A stretch of DNA of 64,000 bases from Arenibacter sp. ARW7G5Y1 (GCF_003201775.1 NZ_QJJZ01000008.1:170425-234424); one strand, 5' to 3'. Shown: positions 8,687 to 17,810, counted from the first letter of the stretch. The notes: generated by a model not told the origin, from the letters alone. Numbers and translations: made by a program.

Positions 8687-8862
8687 TGGATATATCTAAT
8701 TTTTAATAATTGGTTCTTTGGATAATTATTTAAGTCATTGTCCTACAAGAGGTTTTATGGTATTCCCCAATTTTTAAGTGAAAATTCCATTGGGCATTCC
8801 ACGGGTCAAAATCAATAAATAAATATCATGCATTCAAAGTAAAGAAAAAGCGTTCGGTTTTC

Positions 8863-8870
8863 TATCTTTG
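8863..8870 (+). promoter_or_regulatory. Promoter -7 element of the PASTA/RluD operon
   Basis: TATCTTTG matches TAnnTTTG and ends 19 nt before the ATG of the PASTA gene. It lies in the 203-bp spacer between the divergent ddl and PASTA genes; the rest of that spacer is AT-rich with no other evident element. Confidence 0.5.
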
Positions 8871-8889
8871 CGACACAAGAAATTATACT

Positions 8890-9477
8890 ATGCGAAATTT
8901 TTTTAATTTTTTAACAAGTAAATCATTTTTGATTCAGTTGGTATTGGCCTTGTTGGTTTCCATTTTGTTGGTAGTTGGGGCAATGCAATATCTAAAGGCC
9001 ACTACCAATCACGGTAAGTTTGTTGAAGTTCCGGATCTATCCAAATTATCGGTAACTGAGATGAGATCCCTTATCGATCGATCAAAATTGAGATATGAGG
9101 TATTGGATTCGGCCAACTACAATCCAACTTATCCCAGATTTTCAATCATAGATCAGACGCCCCGTGCCGGGAGCAAGGTTAAGGAGAACAGGAAAATTTA
9201 TATTACTGTTAACCCATCCGGGTATAAAAAGGTTACTATACCCAATATTATTCAGGTAACACAAAGAAATGCCAGCTCTATGCTCAAAGCGGTGGGCTTG
9301 GATGTGGAAAGGGTTACCTATGTGGATGAATTGGGAAAGGATATGGTCTACAACATTAAGTATAAAGGAAAATATATTGTCCCAGGGGACAAACTGCCAA
9401 AAACATCAAAGATAGAGTTGATATGTGGCAACGGTAATATTACCTCAAGAGCAGAAGTAAAGGCGGGGTCCGAATAA
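8890..9477 (+). CDS. PASTA-domain membrane protein
   Basis: This 195-aa protein has one N-terminal transmembrane segment (about residues 12-34, FLIQLVLALLVSILLVVGAM), followed by tandem PASTA domains. The repeats are visible as VPDLSKLSVTEMRSLIDR with IDQTPRAGSKVKENRKIYITV, then IPNIIQVTQRNASSMLKAVG. PASTA domains bind peptidoglycan fragments or beta-lactam-like ligands in kinases and penicillin-binding proteins; here no kinase or transpeptidase domain is attached. The protein should face the periplasm. Its stop codon is 2 bp from the start of the pseudouridine synthase gene, so they form an operon. Confidence 0.9.
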   Translation: MRNFFNFLTSKSFLIQLVLALLVSILLVVGAMQYLKATTNHGKFVEVPDLSKLSVTEMRSLIDRSKLRYEVLDSANYNPTYPRFSIIDQTPRAGSKVKENRKIYITVNPSGYKKVTIPNIIQVTQRNASSMLKAVGLDVERVTYVDELGKDMVYNIKYKGKYIVPGDKLPKTSKIELICGNGNITSRAEVKAGSE

Positions 9478-9479
9478 TT

Positions 9480-10511
9480 ATGGAAGCACAGGACGAGTTT
9501 GAAATAAATGAAGAGGAACTTTTTGAGCATCATAGTTTTAAGGCTTCCAAAGGGCAGGATCCATTAAGGATCGATAAGTTTTTAATGAATTTTATTGAAA
9601 ACGCCACCCGAAATAAAATTCAACAGGCCGCAAGGGATGGAAATGTATGGGTAAACGGTGCAACGGTAAAACAAAATTACAAGGTAAAGGCAGGTGACCA
9701 TATCCGGGTCATGTTTGCGCATCCTCCCCACGAAAATTTACTTATACCGGAGAACATACCTTTGGACATTGTATATGAAGACGATGTGCTTTTGGTGGTA
9801 AATAAACCAGCAGGGATGGTTGTGCATCCTGGCCATGGAAATTATTCGGGAACCTTGATCAATGCCTTGATCTATCATTTTGAAAATTTGCCAAAGAACA
9901 GTGATGAACGTCCCGGACTTGTGCACCGTATAGATAAGGATACCTCTGGCCTGTTGGTCGTGGCAAAAACAGAAGCTGCAATGACCCATTTGGCCAAACA
10001 GTTTTTCGATAAAACCAGCGAACGCGAGTACATAGCATTGGTATGGGGAAATGTGGAGGAGGAAACAGGTACCATTGAGGGCCATATAGGCAGGAATCCT
10101 AAAAACAGATTGCAGATGCATGTGTTTCCGGAAGGGGAGCAGGGCAAGGAGGCGGTTACCCACTACAGGGTACTGGAGCGCTATGGATATGTAACCTTGC
10201 TTTCCTGTACCTTGGAAACAGGAAGAACACATCAGATTCGGGTGCATCTTAAACACATTGGCCATACCTTGTTCAACGATGAGCGGTATGGAGGGGAAAA
10301 AGTTTTAAAGGGAACCACCTTTACTAAATACAAGCAATTTGTGGATAATGCCTTTAAAATTCTACCCAGGCAGGCACTGCATGCGAAGACCTTGGGGTTT
10401 GTGCATCCCACTTCCGGGAATTTTATGAGGTTCGATTCCGAAATACCGGAGGATATGGCCAACTGCATTGAAAAATGGAAGCACTACGCCAAGCACAGTC
10501 AAGCTGAATAG
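9480..10511 (+). CDS. rluD: RluD-type 23S rRNA pseudouridine synthase
   Basis: This 343-aa enzyme isomerises uridines in RNA. An S4 RNA-binding domain (about residues 27-80, LRIDKFLMNF) precedes the RsuA/RluA catalytic core. The catalytic motif is HRIDKDTSGLLVVAKT with D152 as the expected catalytic aspartate; ETGRTHQIRVHLKHIGH is the other conserved block. Family members with this architecture modify helix 69 of 23S rRNA, so RluD is the likely role, though RluC-type specificity cannot be excluded by eye. It is co-transcribed with the PASTA gene. Confidence 0.92.
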   Translation: MEAQDEFEINEEELFEHHSFKASKGQDPLRIDKFLMNFIENATRNKIQQAARDGNVWVNGATVKQNYKVKAGDHIRVMFAHPPHENLLIPENIPLDIVYEDDVLLVVNKPAGMVVHPGHGNYSGTLINALIYHFENLPKNSDERPGLVHRIDKDTSGLLVVAKTEAAMTHLAKQFFDKTSEREYIALVWGNVEEETGTIEGHIGRNPKNRLQMHVFPEGEQGKEAVTHYRVLERYGYVTLLSCTLETGRTHQIRVHLKHIGHTLFNDERYGGEKVLKGTTFTKYKQFVDNAFKILPRQALHAKTLGFVHPTSGNFMRFDSEIPEDMANCIEKWKHYAKHSQAE

Positions 10512-10575
10512 GTTTCGTTTATACCAATATTGATAACAAGATTTTAAAGGGCTAGGTAATTTAAGGTACAGCCAT

Positions 10576-10583
10576 TATTTTTG
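10576..10583 (+). promoter_or_regulatory. Candidate -7 element of yaaA
   Basis: TATTTTTG fits TAnnTTTG and ends 29 nt before the yaaA ATG. No TTG is found at the expected -33 position, so the call is moderate. Confidence 0.35.
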
Positions 10584-10612
10584 ACCTAATTCTTAACAAT
10601 ATTCCAACGAGT

Positions 10613-11374
10613 ATGAAAATAGTGATATCACCTGCAAAATCTTTGGATTTTGAAAGCCCATTACCCACCAAGGAATTTTCCCAGCCTTATTTTATCAAAG
10701 AGGCGGAACAGTTGAACAAGGTTTTGGCAAAAAAGAATCCAAAGGCCCTGTCAAAATTAATGGGCATTTCGGCCAATCTCGCTGAACTGAACTGGGAAAG
10801 GAACCAGCAGTTCACTGTTCCCTTTACAGAAGAAAATGCGAGGCCTGCGATTTATGCTTTTAACGGGGATGTTTACCAAGGCCTCGATGCCTATACCTTG
10901 GCACCCAACACCTTGGAAAACCTTCAGGGGAAGCTAAGGATATTATCGGGATTGTACGGCGTTTTGAAACCCTTGGACCTTATGCAGCCCTACAGGTTGG
11001 AAATGGGAACCCAATTAAAGATAGGACGTAAAAAGAATCTGTACGAATTTTGGAAAAAGCAAATTACCGATTATCTAAATTCAGAATTGCAGGACAAGGA
11101 GCTTTTTCTTAACCTGGCAAGCAATGAATATTTTAATGCAGTGGACGAAAAGCACCTAAAGGTACCTGTAATTACCCCAATATTCAAGGATTGGAAGAAT
11201 GATAATTTAAAGATAATAAGTTTTTTCGCCAAAAAAGCTAGGGGTTCCATGGTGCGTTATATTTTGGATACCGATGCCAAAACCTTGGACGATGTTATGA
11301 GGTTTGACAGAGATGGATATCTGTACAGTAAGGAACATACCCTGAAGGAAAATCAACCCGTGTTTATCCGATAG
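10613..11374 (+). CDS. yaaA: Peroxide stress protein YaaA
   Basis: This 253-aa protein of the YaaA/DUF328 family starts with the signature [18 protein letters not shown] and has the conserved blocks [36 protein letters not shown] and [12 protein letters not shown]. In E. coli YaaA lowers free intracellular iron during peroxide stress and so protects DNA. The length agrees with the family. It stands alone with its own candidate promoter. Confidence 0.93.
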   Translation: MKIVISPAKSLDFESPLPTKEFSQPYFIKEAEQLNKVLAKKNPKALSKLMGISANLAELNWERNQQFTVPFTEENARPAIYAFNGDVYQGLDAYTLAPNTLENLQGKLRILSGLYGVLKPLDLMQPYRLEMGTQLKIGRKKNLYEFWKKQITDYLNSELQDKELFLNLASNEYFNAVDEKHLKVPVITPIFKDWKNDNLKIISFFAKKARGSMVRYILDTDAKTLDDVMRFDRDGYLYSKEHTLKENQPVFIR

Positions 11375-11434
11375 AATATTTCTGAAAAAAAAGCGTTATT
11401 TTCAAATAAGTACTACTGCTTAATTGGGATTGAT

Positions 11435-11797
11435 ATGAAACGACTCGCTTTATTGTTTTTGATTGTTACTGTGTTTATTGGTTGTACGGATAGGGATGAT
11501 GACCTGGAAGGAGTGAACATCAGGATTAAAAATGAAAGCAGTGTTACTTTTGATACCGTACAGGTAGGAAGTGACGATATGATTCATGAAAATATAGCAC
11601 CGGAAGAATATTCCGGTTATCTGGAATATGAGACTGCTTATTCCTATGCCTACATTAATATAATGGTAGCTGGGGAGACTTACGTTTTGCAGCCTATAGA
11701 TTTCGTAGGTGAAACACCACTGGAAAATGGATTTTACACCTACGTGTTAAATCTTTCAGAGGAGGGCGACGTTATCCTGAGCTTTATGGAGGATTAA
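11435..11797 (+). CDS. Small hypothetical lipoprotein
   Basis: This 120-aa protein has a lipoprotein signal peptide (MKRLALLFLIVTVFIGCTDR, acylated Cys about residue 17) followed by an acidic linker. The mature part is predicted to be mostly beta strand (VNIRIKNESSVTFDTVQVG, then a DMIHENIAPEEYSGY segment). I do not recognise a named family. The Asp-rich residues after the Cys may favour surface export, as known for some Bacteroidota lipoproteins, but this is inference. Confidence 0.75.
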   Translation: MKRLALLFLIVTVFIGCTDRDDDLEGVNIRIKNESSVTFDTVQVGSDDMIHENIAPEEYSGYLEYETAYSYAYINIMVAGETYVLQPIDFVGETPLENGFYTYVLNLSEEGDVILSFMED

Positions 11798-11817
11798 CCT
11801 GCCATAAGATTTTGTCA

Positions 11818-11946
11818 TTATTTTTTTTTGTCAGGACTTATTTTTTCTTCCACATTGGGTCTTTTCTTAATTTTTCGTTTGCGTCTTGTGCCATATGTGC
11901 CGTTAATAATTTTTCCTCTTTTCGATTTTTTATCACCTTTTCCCAT
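11818..11946 (-). CDS. 30S ribosomal protein bTHX
   Basis: This 42-codon gene encodes MGKGDKKSKRGKIINGTYGT followed by a lysine- and arginine-rich tail. The opening MGKGDKKSKRGKI and the YGTRRKRK stretch match bTHX (Thx), the tiny basic peptide found in a cavity of the 30S head in Thermus and in many Bacteroidota. The C-terminal extension after residue 25 is longer than in Thermus. It lies on the minus strand, ending 20 bp from the convergent lipoprotein gene. It is well below usual gene-calling length but the sequence is diagnostic. Confidence 0.9.
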   Translation of the reverse strand: MGKGDKKSKRGKIINGTYGTRRKRKIKKRPNVEEKISPDKKK

Positions 11947-12073
11947 TTTCTCTGTATTTTATCTTTTTTAAAGTTAATTTATTAATACCTTATTGGCAAG
12001 TTTCAAATGGAAACAGTTTTGATCCATGATTTTTATTTGTAACAAATTTATTGAAAGATTTACTTTTAACATA

Positions 12074-12104
12074 TTGGCGACCTAGCCCTAATATGCTAAG
12101 TTTG
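12074..12104 (+). promoter_or_regulatory. Promoter of pyruvate carboxylase gene
   Basis: A TTG at 12074-12076, 20 bp and TAAGTTTG at 12097-12104 match the Bacteroidota -33 and -7 boxes with proper spacing. The -7 box ends 49 nt before the TTG start codon of pyc. Confidence 0.6.
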
Positions 12105-12153
12105 CACTATTATAAAATTATGTTAAATTGAGCAATTCCAAAAACGTAATAGG

Positions 12154-15100
12154 TTGAAAATAAAAAAGGTATTAGTAGCAAATAGGGGAGAGATAGCAAT
12201 ACGTATATTCAGGGCATGTGTTGAAATAGGAATTAAAACAGTAGGGGTATATACTTACGAAGACCGATATTCCCTACACCGATATAAAGCCGATGAAAGT
12301 TATCAAATAGGAGAGGACACAGAGCCCTTGAAACCCTACTTGGATATGGACGCCCTTATCAAGGTTGCAAAGGACAATAACGTGGACGCCATACATCCAG
12401 GATATGGTTTTCTTTCCGAAAATGCCAAATTTGCCCAAAAATGTGACGACAACGGTATTATTTTCGTTGGCCCTAAGGTGGCAGTCCTAAAGGCATTGGG
12501 CGATAAGATAACGGCCAAGGATGTTGCTGTTGCCAATAATATACCTATTATTAGAAGTAGTGATAAGGATTTGACCACTATTGATATTGCACTTTCAGAA
12601 GCAAAGGAAATAGGTTATCCATTAATGCTTAAAGCCGCTTCCGGGGGTGGTGGTCGCGGAATGAGGGTGATCCGTACGGAAGATGAACTTAAAAAAGGAT
12701 TTCCAGAGGCCAAGAGGGAATCCCTGAATGCATTTGGCGACGATACTGTTTTCCTTGAGAAATTTGTGGAAAACCCCAAGCATATAGAAATTCAGATCGT
12801 TGCGGATACCCACGGTAATATTGTGCACTTATATGAGCGCGATTGTTCGGTGCAACGCCGTTACCAGAAGGTAATAGAGTTTGCTCCTTCCATTGGTCTG
12901 CCACAGGAGACAAAAAATAATTTATACAAGTATGCTATCGACATTTGTAGAGCCGTTGATTATAACAATATAGGAACGGTAGAATTTTTGGTGGATGATG
13001 ACGGTAGTATCTATTTTATTGAAGTAAACCCACGAATTCAGGTTGAGCATACGGTGACCGAAATGATTACCAATATAGATCTGGTCAAGGCCCAACTGTT
13101 TATAGCGGGTGGGTATAAGCTTTCCGATAAGCAAATTAAGATCCAAGACCAAGCTTCCGTAGTGGTTACGGGCTATGCATTGCAATGTAGGATAACCACC
13201 GAGGACCCAGGTAATGATTTTAAGCCGGATTATGGCGTTGTTACTACTTATAGGAGTGCCTCCGGATTGGGTATTAGGCTGGATGCCGGTAGTATTTATC
13301 AGGGGGTGGCCATATCTCCCTTTTTCGATTCCATGCTGGTCAAGGTATCGGCAATTAGTAGAACTTTGGACGGCTCGTGTAGAAAAATGCGCAGGGCATT
13401 GGCTGAATTTCGAATCCGTGGAGTTAAGACAAATATGGCCTTCCTGGACAACATCTTGAAGCATCCTACTTTTAGGGAAGGCAAGGTGACCGTTAATTTT
13501 ATTAAGAATGAACCAGAACTCTTCAAGTTTGTGGAACCAAGGAACCGAGCCAATAAATTGGTCGAGTTTCTGGGGGAAACTATTGTAAACGGTAATCCCG
13601 ATGTTAAGAAATTGGATAAGGATCATATTTTTTCCAAACCGAAAGTTCCTTCCTTTCCCAAATTGGAAGGTTTTCCAAAGGGCACAAAGGATCTGTTGAC
13701 GGAATTGGGCCCTGAACAATTTGCACAATGGCTGAAGAATGAAAAAAAGGTCCATTTTACCGATACTACCATGCGCGATGCCCATCAAAGTTTGCTGGCC
13801 ACGCGTATGCGAACAATAGATATGTTAAAAGTGGCCGAGGGCTATGCCAAGAACCACCCAGAGATATTTAGTATGGAAGTTTGGGGAGGGGCCACCTTTG
13901 ACGTCTGCCTTCGTTTTCTACAGGAAAATCCATGGGAGCGGTTGGAACTATTGCGTAAAGCGATGCCCAATGTACTATTGCAGATGTTGATCAGGGGTTC
14001 CAACGGAGTTGGTTATACCGCTTATCCGGATAATTTGATAGAGCGGTTTGTAGAGGAGTCCTTTAAGTCTGGAGTAGATGTATTTCGAATATTTGATTCG
14101 CTCAACTGGATGAAATCCCTTGCCCCATGTATTGAATATGTACGAACCAAGACTGCCGGCCTGGCCGAAGGCTCCATTTGTTATACCGGGGACATTTTAG
14201 ACCCTACAAAAACGAAGTATGACCTAAAGTATTACGTGCAATTAGCCAAGGATATTGAAAATGCGGGTGCCCATATTTTGGGAGTAAAGGATATGGCAGG
14301 TTTGCTAAAACCCTATGCCGCTTATGAATTGATTTCTGCTTTAAAATCGGAAATCAACATCCCTATTCATTTGCATACCCACGATACCTCCTCTACCCAA
14401 TCGGCCATGTACCTTAAAGCTATAGAGGCCGGCGTGGATGTAGTGGATGTTGCCCTGGGCGGATTGTCCGGGCTTACTTCCCAGCCCAATTTCAATTCGG
14501 TGGTGGAGATGTTGCGTTTTAACGAGCGTCAGAATATTTTAAATACCGATAAATTGGCCGAGTATTCCAATTATTGGGAAACGGTCCGTAATTACTATTA
14601 TACCTTTGAATCCGGATTGAAGTCGGGTACCGGAGAGGTATACAATCATGAAATACCTGGCGGACAGTACTCCAACCTAAAAGGGCAGGCCATAGCTTTG
14701 GGATTGGAAGACAAATTTCCCGAGGTAACCAAAATGTACGGTGAAGTAAATAAACTGTTCGGGGATATTGTTAAAGTAACCCCTAGTTCCAAAGTGGTAG
14801 GGGATATGGCACAATATATGATCAGTAACGGACTTACGGCAGAGGACGTTCTTGAAAGAGGGGATAGCATTAACTTTCCACAATCTGTTATAGGGTTCTT
14901 TAAAGGGGATCTGGGCCAACCTGTTGGTGGTTTCCCCACTAAGCTACAGAAAATTGTTCTGAAGGATGAAAAACCGTTTACGGATAGGCCCAATGCACAT
15001 TTGGAGCCTATAGATTTTGATAAGGAATTTAATGCCTTCAAAAGAAAATTCAGTTCAGGAATGGGACGCGAGCTACTTATAACCGATTTCCTTTCCTATA

Positions 15101-15606
15101 AATTATATCCAAAAGTTTTCACGGACGCCTATAACCACCATGTAAAATATGGCAATGTGGTTAATATCCCGACCAAGAATTTCTTTTATGGGATGGAAAT
15201 AGGGGAAGAGATCATTGTGGAGCTGGACAGGGGTAAAAACATACTGGTTTCCCTTATGCTCAAGGGAGAACCCGATGAGGCAGGAAATGTTAGTATATAC
15301 TTCAAGGTAAACGGTCAATTGCGAAACGTAATTGTTAAGGATAAATCCGTTAAGGTAGACAAGGTAGAAAATGTTAAGGCGGATTCTTCAGACCCTAAGC
15401 AGATAGGTGCCCCTTTGCAGGGATTGTTATCCAGTGTATTGGTAAACAAGAACCAAGAGGTGAAAAAGAACCAGCCTTTGTTTGTTATTGAAGCCATGAA
15501 AATGGAAACAACCGTTACTGCCACGGAAGAGGGTATTGTGGATAGGGTGCAATTAAGTGGTGGTTCCCTGGTAAATTCCGAAGATTTGGTGGTGGTGTTA
15601 AAATAA
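12154..15606 (+). CDS. pyc: Pyruvate carboxylase (single chain)
   Basis: This 1150-aa biotin enzyme carboxylates pyruvate to oxaloacetate, replenishing the TCA cycle. The biotin carboxylase domain fills about residues 1-450 (KVLVANRGEIAIRIFRA, ASGGGGRGMRV, EVNPRIQVEHTVTE). The carboxyltransferase domain spans about 530-1000 (FTDTTMRDAHQSLLATRMRT, GVKDMAGLLKP). The C-terminal biotinyl domain carries VIEAMKMETTV with the biotin lysine about residue 1116. All three are fused as in eukaryotic and Gram-positive PYC. The start is TTG in MKIKKVLVANRGE; no ATG is available upstream in frame that fits the family. The biotin should be added by the ligase at 380. Confidence 0.96.
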   Translation: MKIKKVLVANRGEIAIRIFRACVEIGIKTVGVYTYEDRYSLHRYKADESYQIGEDTEPLKPYLDMDALIKVAKDNNVDAIHPGYGFLSENAKFAQKCDDNGIIFVGPKVAVLKALGDKITAKDVAVANNIPIIRSSDKDLTTIDIALSEAKEIGYPLMLKAASGGGGRGMRVIRTEDELKKGFPEAKRESLNAFGDDTVFLEKFVENPKHIEIQIVADTHGNIVHLYERDCSVQRRYQKVIEFAPSIGLPQETKNNLYKYAIDICRAVDYNNIGTVEFLVDDDGSIYFIEVNPRIQVEHTVTEMITNIDLVKAQLFIAGGYKLSDKQIKIQDQASVVVTGYALQCRITTEDPGNDFKPDYGVVTTYRSASGLGIRLDAGSIYQGVAISPFFDSMLVKVSAISRTLDGSCRKMRRALAEFRIRGVKTNMAFLDNILKHPTFREGKVTVNFIKNEPELFKFVEPRNRANKLVEFLGETIVNGNPDVKKLDKDHIFSKPKVPSFPKLEGFPKGTKDLLTELGPEQFAQWLKNEKKVHFTDTTMRDAHQSLLATRMRTIDMLKVAEGYAKNHPEIFSMEVWGGATFDVCLRFLQENPWERLELLRKAMPNVLLQMLIRGSNGVGYTAYPDNLIERFVEESFKSGVDVFRIFDSLNWMKSLAPCIEYVRTKTAGLAEGSICYTGDILDPTKTKYDLKYYVQLAKDIENAGAHILGVKDMAGLLKPYAAYELISALKSEINIPIHLHTHDTSSTQSAMYLKAIEAGVDVVDVALGGLSGLTSQPNFNSVVEMLRFNERQNILNTDKLAEYSNYWETVRNYYYTFESGLKSGTGEVYNHEIPGGQYSNLKGQAIALGLEDKFPEVTKMYGEVNKLFGDIVKVTPSSKVVGDMAQYMISNGLTAEDVLERGDSINFPQSVIGFFKGDLGQPVGGFPTKLQKIVLKDEKPFTDRPNAHLEPIDFDKEFNAFKRKFSSGMGRELLITDFLSYKLYPKVFTDAYNHHVKYGNVVNIPTKNFFYGMEIGEEIIVELDRGKNILVSLMLKGEPDEAGNVSIYFKVNGQLRNVIVKDKSVKVDKVENVKADSSDPKQIGAPLQGLLSSVLVNKNQEVKKNQPLFVIEAMKMETTVTATEEGIVDRVQLSGGSLVNSEDLVVVLK

Positions 15607-15690
15607 TTGGCATTGCACAATACATAATGTAGTTGCAGGGAACTTGCCAATATTTGGGCATATCCCTGCAACTTTTGTTTTTAGACGCAT

Positions 15691-15698
15691 TACCTTTG
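15691..15698 (+). promoter_or_regulatory. Candidate -7 element of the glycosylase gene
   Basis: TACCTTTG matches TAnnTTTG and ends 23 nt before the ATG at 15722. It supports that start over an upstream in-frame ATG at 15644, which would place the promoter inside the gene. Confidence 0.45.
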
Positions 15699-15721
15699 TA
15701 AGGACAAAGCTCTTTAAATAC

Positions 15722-16444
15722 ATGAAGTCTTCCAATATGTTCTTACATACACATCCGTACGAGCCCTTTATATTCGAGGATGCCACCAAGCTAATAGTAG
15801 GGACCCTACCGCCGCCCAGATTTACTACGGGTGATTTAAAGGAGGGGGACGTTGATTTCTGCTACGGTAGTCGGGATGGCCAATTGTGGCCCATATTGGA
15901 TCGAATTTTCGGACTTAATTTGGATTTTGAAACTACGGAAAGGGCCATAGGGCAGCGTGTGGATTTTCTGAAGGAACGAAAAATAGGGATTTGTGATATA
16001 GTACAAAGTGCAGAACGTTCCAAGATCGATGCTTCGGATCTGGGGATGGAAAACATTGTATTAAGGGATATGTTGGCTTATATTCAACAATGTCCCAAAG
16101 TGGATACCTTATTGTTTACAGGGGGAAATAGTAAAAATGGTCCTGAGTATTTTTTTAGAAAGTATCTCAAGGAACATGACATTGGCCTGGAATTGGTTTC
16201 TGCGGAGGTGCCCCGTGTACATCGCTTTGTTCTTCCCTTTGCCAAGTTGGATAATTCTTGGAAAAAGAGGGGAAAGACTATGGTACGCAGGGAGAGAATA
16301 ATTAAGACAGTGTCCTTAACAGCACCTTCGGGAGCTGCCAATAGGGCGGTTGGAAGCTTGGAGAAATATAAAAGGATAAAAGACAAGAACCCTGAATTCA
16401 ATACGATCGATTTCAGGGTCTTACAGTATAGGGAATTTTTCTAA
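15722..16444 (+). CDS. Uracil-DNA glycosylase-like protein
   Basis: This 240-aa protein belongs to the uracil-DNA-glycosylase superfamily as I read it. After a THPYEPFIFEDATKLIVGTL strand comes a PPPRF loop, then the YGSRDGQLWPILDRIFG segment and GICDIVQSAERSKIDASD, which parallel the water-activating and base-recognition motifs of UDG families. The C-terminal PRVHRFVLPFAKLDNSW could hold the DNA-intercalation histidine loop. Such enzymes remove uracil or hypoxanthine from DNA. The subfamily and substrate are uncertain. An upstream in-frame ATG at 15644 is rejected because of the promoter position. Confidence 0.65.
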   Translation: MKSSNMFLHTHPYEPFIFEDATKLIVGTLPPPRFTTGDLKEGDVDFCYGSRDGQLWPILDRIFGLNLDFETTERAIGQRVDFLKERKIGICDIVQSAERSKIDASDLGMENIVLRDMLAYIQQCPKVDTLLFTGGNSKNGPEYFFRKYLKEHDIGLELVSAEVPRVHRFVLPFAKLDNSWKKRGKTMVRRERIIKTVSLTAPSGAANRAVGSLEKYKRIKDKNPEFNTIDFRVLQYREFF

Positions 16445-16470
16445 AAGTATCTTACAGTACTTCAGTACAT

Positions 16471-16728
16471 ATGCAGACATATAATTATTGGCGTTTGTTG
16501 AGCCTATTTTTTATGGTTTCTTTTTTTAGTATCTACATTGGAGTTCCCAGAGGGATTGTTAGGATAGGATTATTGCACTTTTCCTTTAAATTTTCCTTAT
16601 TGTTTTTAATTCCCATTCCTATTAAGTTTTATGGTTTATCCCAACTTAAAAACAATTTGCAAAATGCAGTTACAGCCAAATTAAACCTTTGTAAGGGAAT
16701 GTTAGGCGGGCGAAATGGGTTTGAATAA
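16471..16728 (+). CDS. Doubtful small hydrophobic ORF
   Basis: An 85-codon frame beginning MQTYNYWRLLSLFFMVSFFS with two hydrophobic stretches (about residues 8-25 and 35-52). I recognise no family, there is no ribosome-binding or promoter signal, and the composition is what AT-rich non-coding DNA can give. It fills most of the 327-bp spacer between the glycosylase gene and the minus-strand small membrane protein; the rest of that spacer shows nothing except an AGTACttcAGTAC motif near 16456. Confidence 0.25.
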   Translation: MQTYNYWRLLSLFFMVSFFSIYIGVPRGIVRIGLLHFSFKFSLLFLIPIPIKFYGLSQLKNNLQNAVTAKLNLCKGMLGGRNGFE

Positions 16729-16771
16729 ATGGATTTCTGTAAAAGCAGGAATCCATATATCCTTCATAAAT

Positions 16772-16987
16772 TTACCTTTTTAAGGCTTTTAAGACCAATA
16801 TCCTAATGAGTAGAACAAACGGAAACCCATGTAAAAGAACATCGAACCAGTCCATGGGTCCCATTCCCGTTGCACCACCGGATATCCATTTCAATTTGCC
16901 CAGAATATGGGGTTCAGGAAAATAAGGAGCCAAGCCAAGGGTTAGGCACAAGAGCAGAATTATTTTCCAATTATTGATAATCTCCAT
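16772..16987 (-). CDS. Small two-helix membrane protein at end of trp operon
   Basis: This 71-aa protein has two hydrophobic segments, about residues 8-22 (WKIILLLCLTLGLAPYFP) and 48-68 (DVLLHGFPFVLLIRILVLKA), joined by a conserved-looking loop with GGATGMGPMDWFD. I recall similar small proteins in other Flavobacteriaceae but know no function. It begins 9 bp after the trpA stop codon, so it is probably the last cistron of the tryptophan operon. A link to tryptophan metabolism is not visible and may be accidental. Confidence 0.65.
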   Translation of the reverse strand: MEIINNWKIILLLCLTLGLAPYFPEPHILGKLKWISGGATGMGPMDWFDVLLHGFPFVLLIRILVLKALKR

Positions 16988-16996
16988 TGTTGTAAT

Positions 16997-17761
16997 TTAT
17001 TTTTGGATTCCCTTTACGAACTCCCCAACTTTATCTACCCCTTTTTGTGTCAGAAATTTAATAAATGCCGATCCAATTATGGCTCCCTTGGCATGTTTGG
17101 TGGCCTGTTGAAAGGTCTCTGAATTGCTTATGCCAAAACCAACAATCTGTGGGTTCTTCAACCTCATATCCGAAATGCGCTCAAAGTAGGCTTCTTGATT
17201 GTTTCCGAAACCATCTTGGGAACCGGTAACACTTGCAGAACTTACCATATAAATGAACCCGTCCGAAGCAGCATCTATTTGACGGATACGGTCATCACTG
17301 GTTTGTGGGGTTATCAAGAAAATATTCACAAGACCATATTTTTTAAAAATGGCTTCGTAATTTTCCTGATACACATCCAAAGGCAGATCGGGCAGAATAA
17401 GTCCGTCTATTCCTATTTCCTGACATTTTTTGCAAAATTCCTCAACGCCATATTGAAGAACGGGATTGAAATATCCCATAAGGATCAAGGGTATGGAAAC
17501 CGATTTGCGGATATCTTTTAGCTGTTGAAACAATAGCGAGGTGGTCATGCCATTCTTCAGTGCCTGGGTAGAACTGGCCTGAATGGTTGGGCCATCGGCC
17601 AAGGGATCGCTGAAGGGCAATCCGATCTCAATCATATCCACACCATTTTTTTCCAGATCTTGAATTATTTTTACCGTATCGTTCAATGTGGGGTAGCCCG
17701 CGGTAAAATATAGGGACAATATTTTCTTGCCTTCTTGTAATTTTTGATGTATTCTGTTCAT
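16997..17761 (-). CDS. trpA: Tryptophan synthase alpha subunit
   Basis: TrpA cleaves indole-3-glycerol phosphate to indole, which is channelled to TrpB. The 254-aa TIM barrel shows MIEIGLPFSDPLADGPTIQ with the catalytic Glu and Asp positions, the GYFNPVLQYG loop, LILPDLPLD and the phosphate-binding GFGISN and GAIIGSAF segments. The gene follows trpB by about 50 bp and is the last enzyme gene in the operon. Confidence 0.96.
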   Translation of the reverse strand: MNRIHQKLQEGKKILSLYFTAGYPTLNDTVKIIQDLEKNGVDMIEIGLPFSDPLADGPTIQASSTQALKNGMTTSLLFQQLKDIRKSVSIPLILMGYFNPVLQYGVEEFCKKCQEIGIDGLILPDLPLDVYQENYEAIFKKYGLVNIFLITPQTSDDRIRQIDAASDGFIYMVSSASVTGSQDGFGNNQEAYFERISDMRLKNPQIVGFGISNSETFQQATKHAKGAIIGSAFIKFLTQKGVDKVGEFVKGIQK

Positions 17762-17810
17762 TCTAAAATTATTTTTTGCATTGTCACTAGGGTGGCAATG
17801 TACATATAGC

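Noticed and set aside
9738..10265. 175-codon antisense frame over rluD
   Set aside because: Opposite the catalytic domain of RluD, without recognizable protein features.
12922..13788. 288-codon open frame antisense to pyruvate carboxylase
   Set aside because: It mirrors a conserved enzyme, its translation has no recognizable domain and no promoter is seen. Long antisense frames are expected in such genes.
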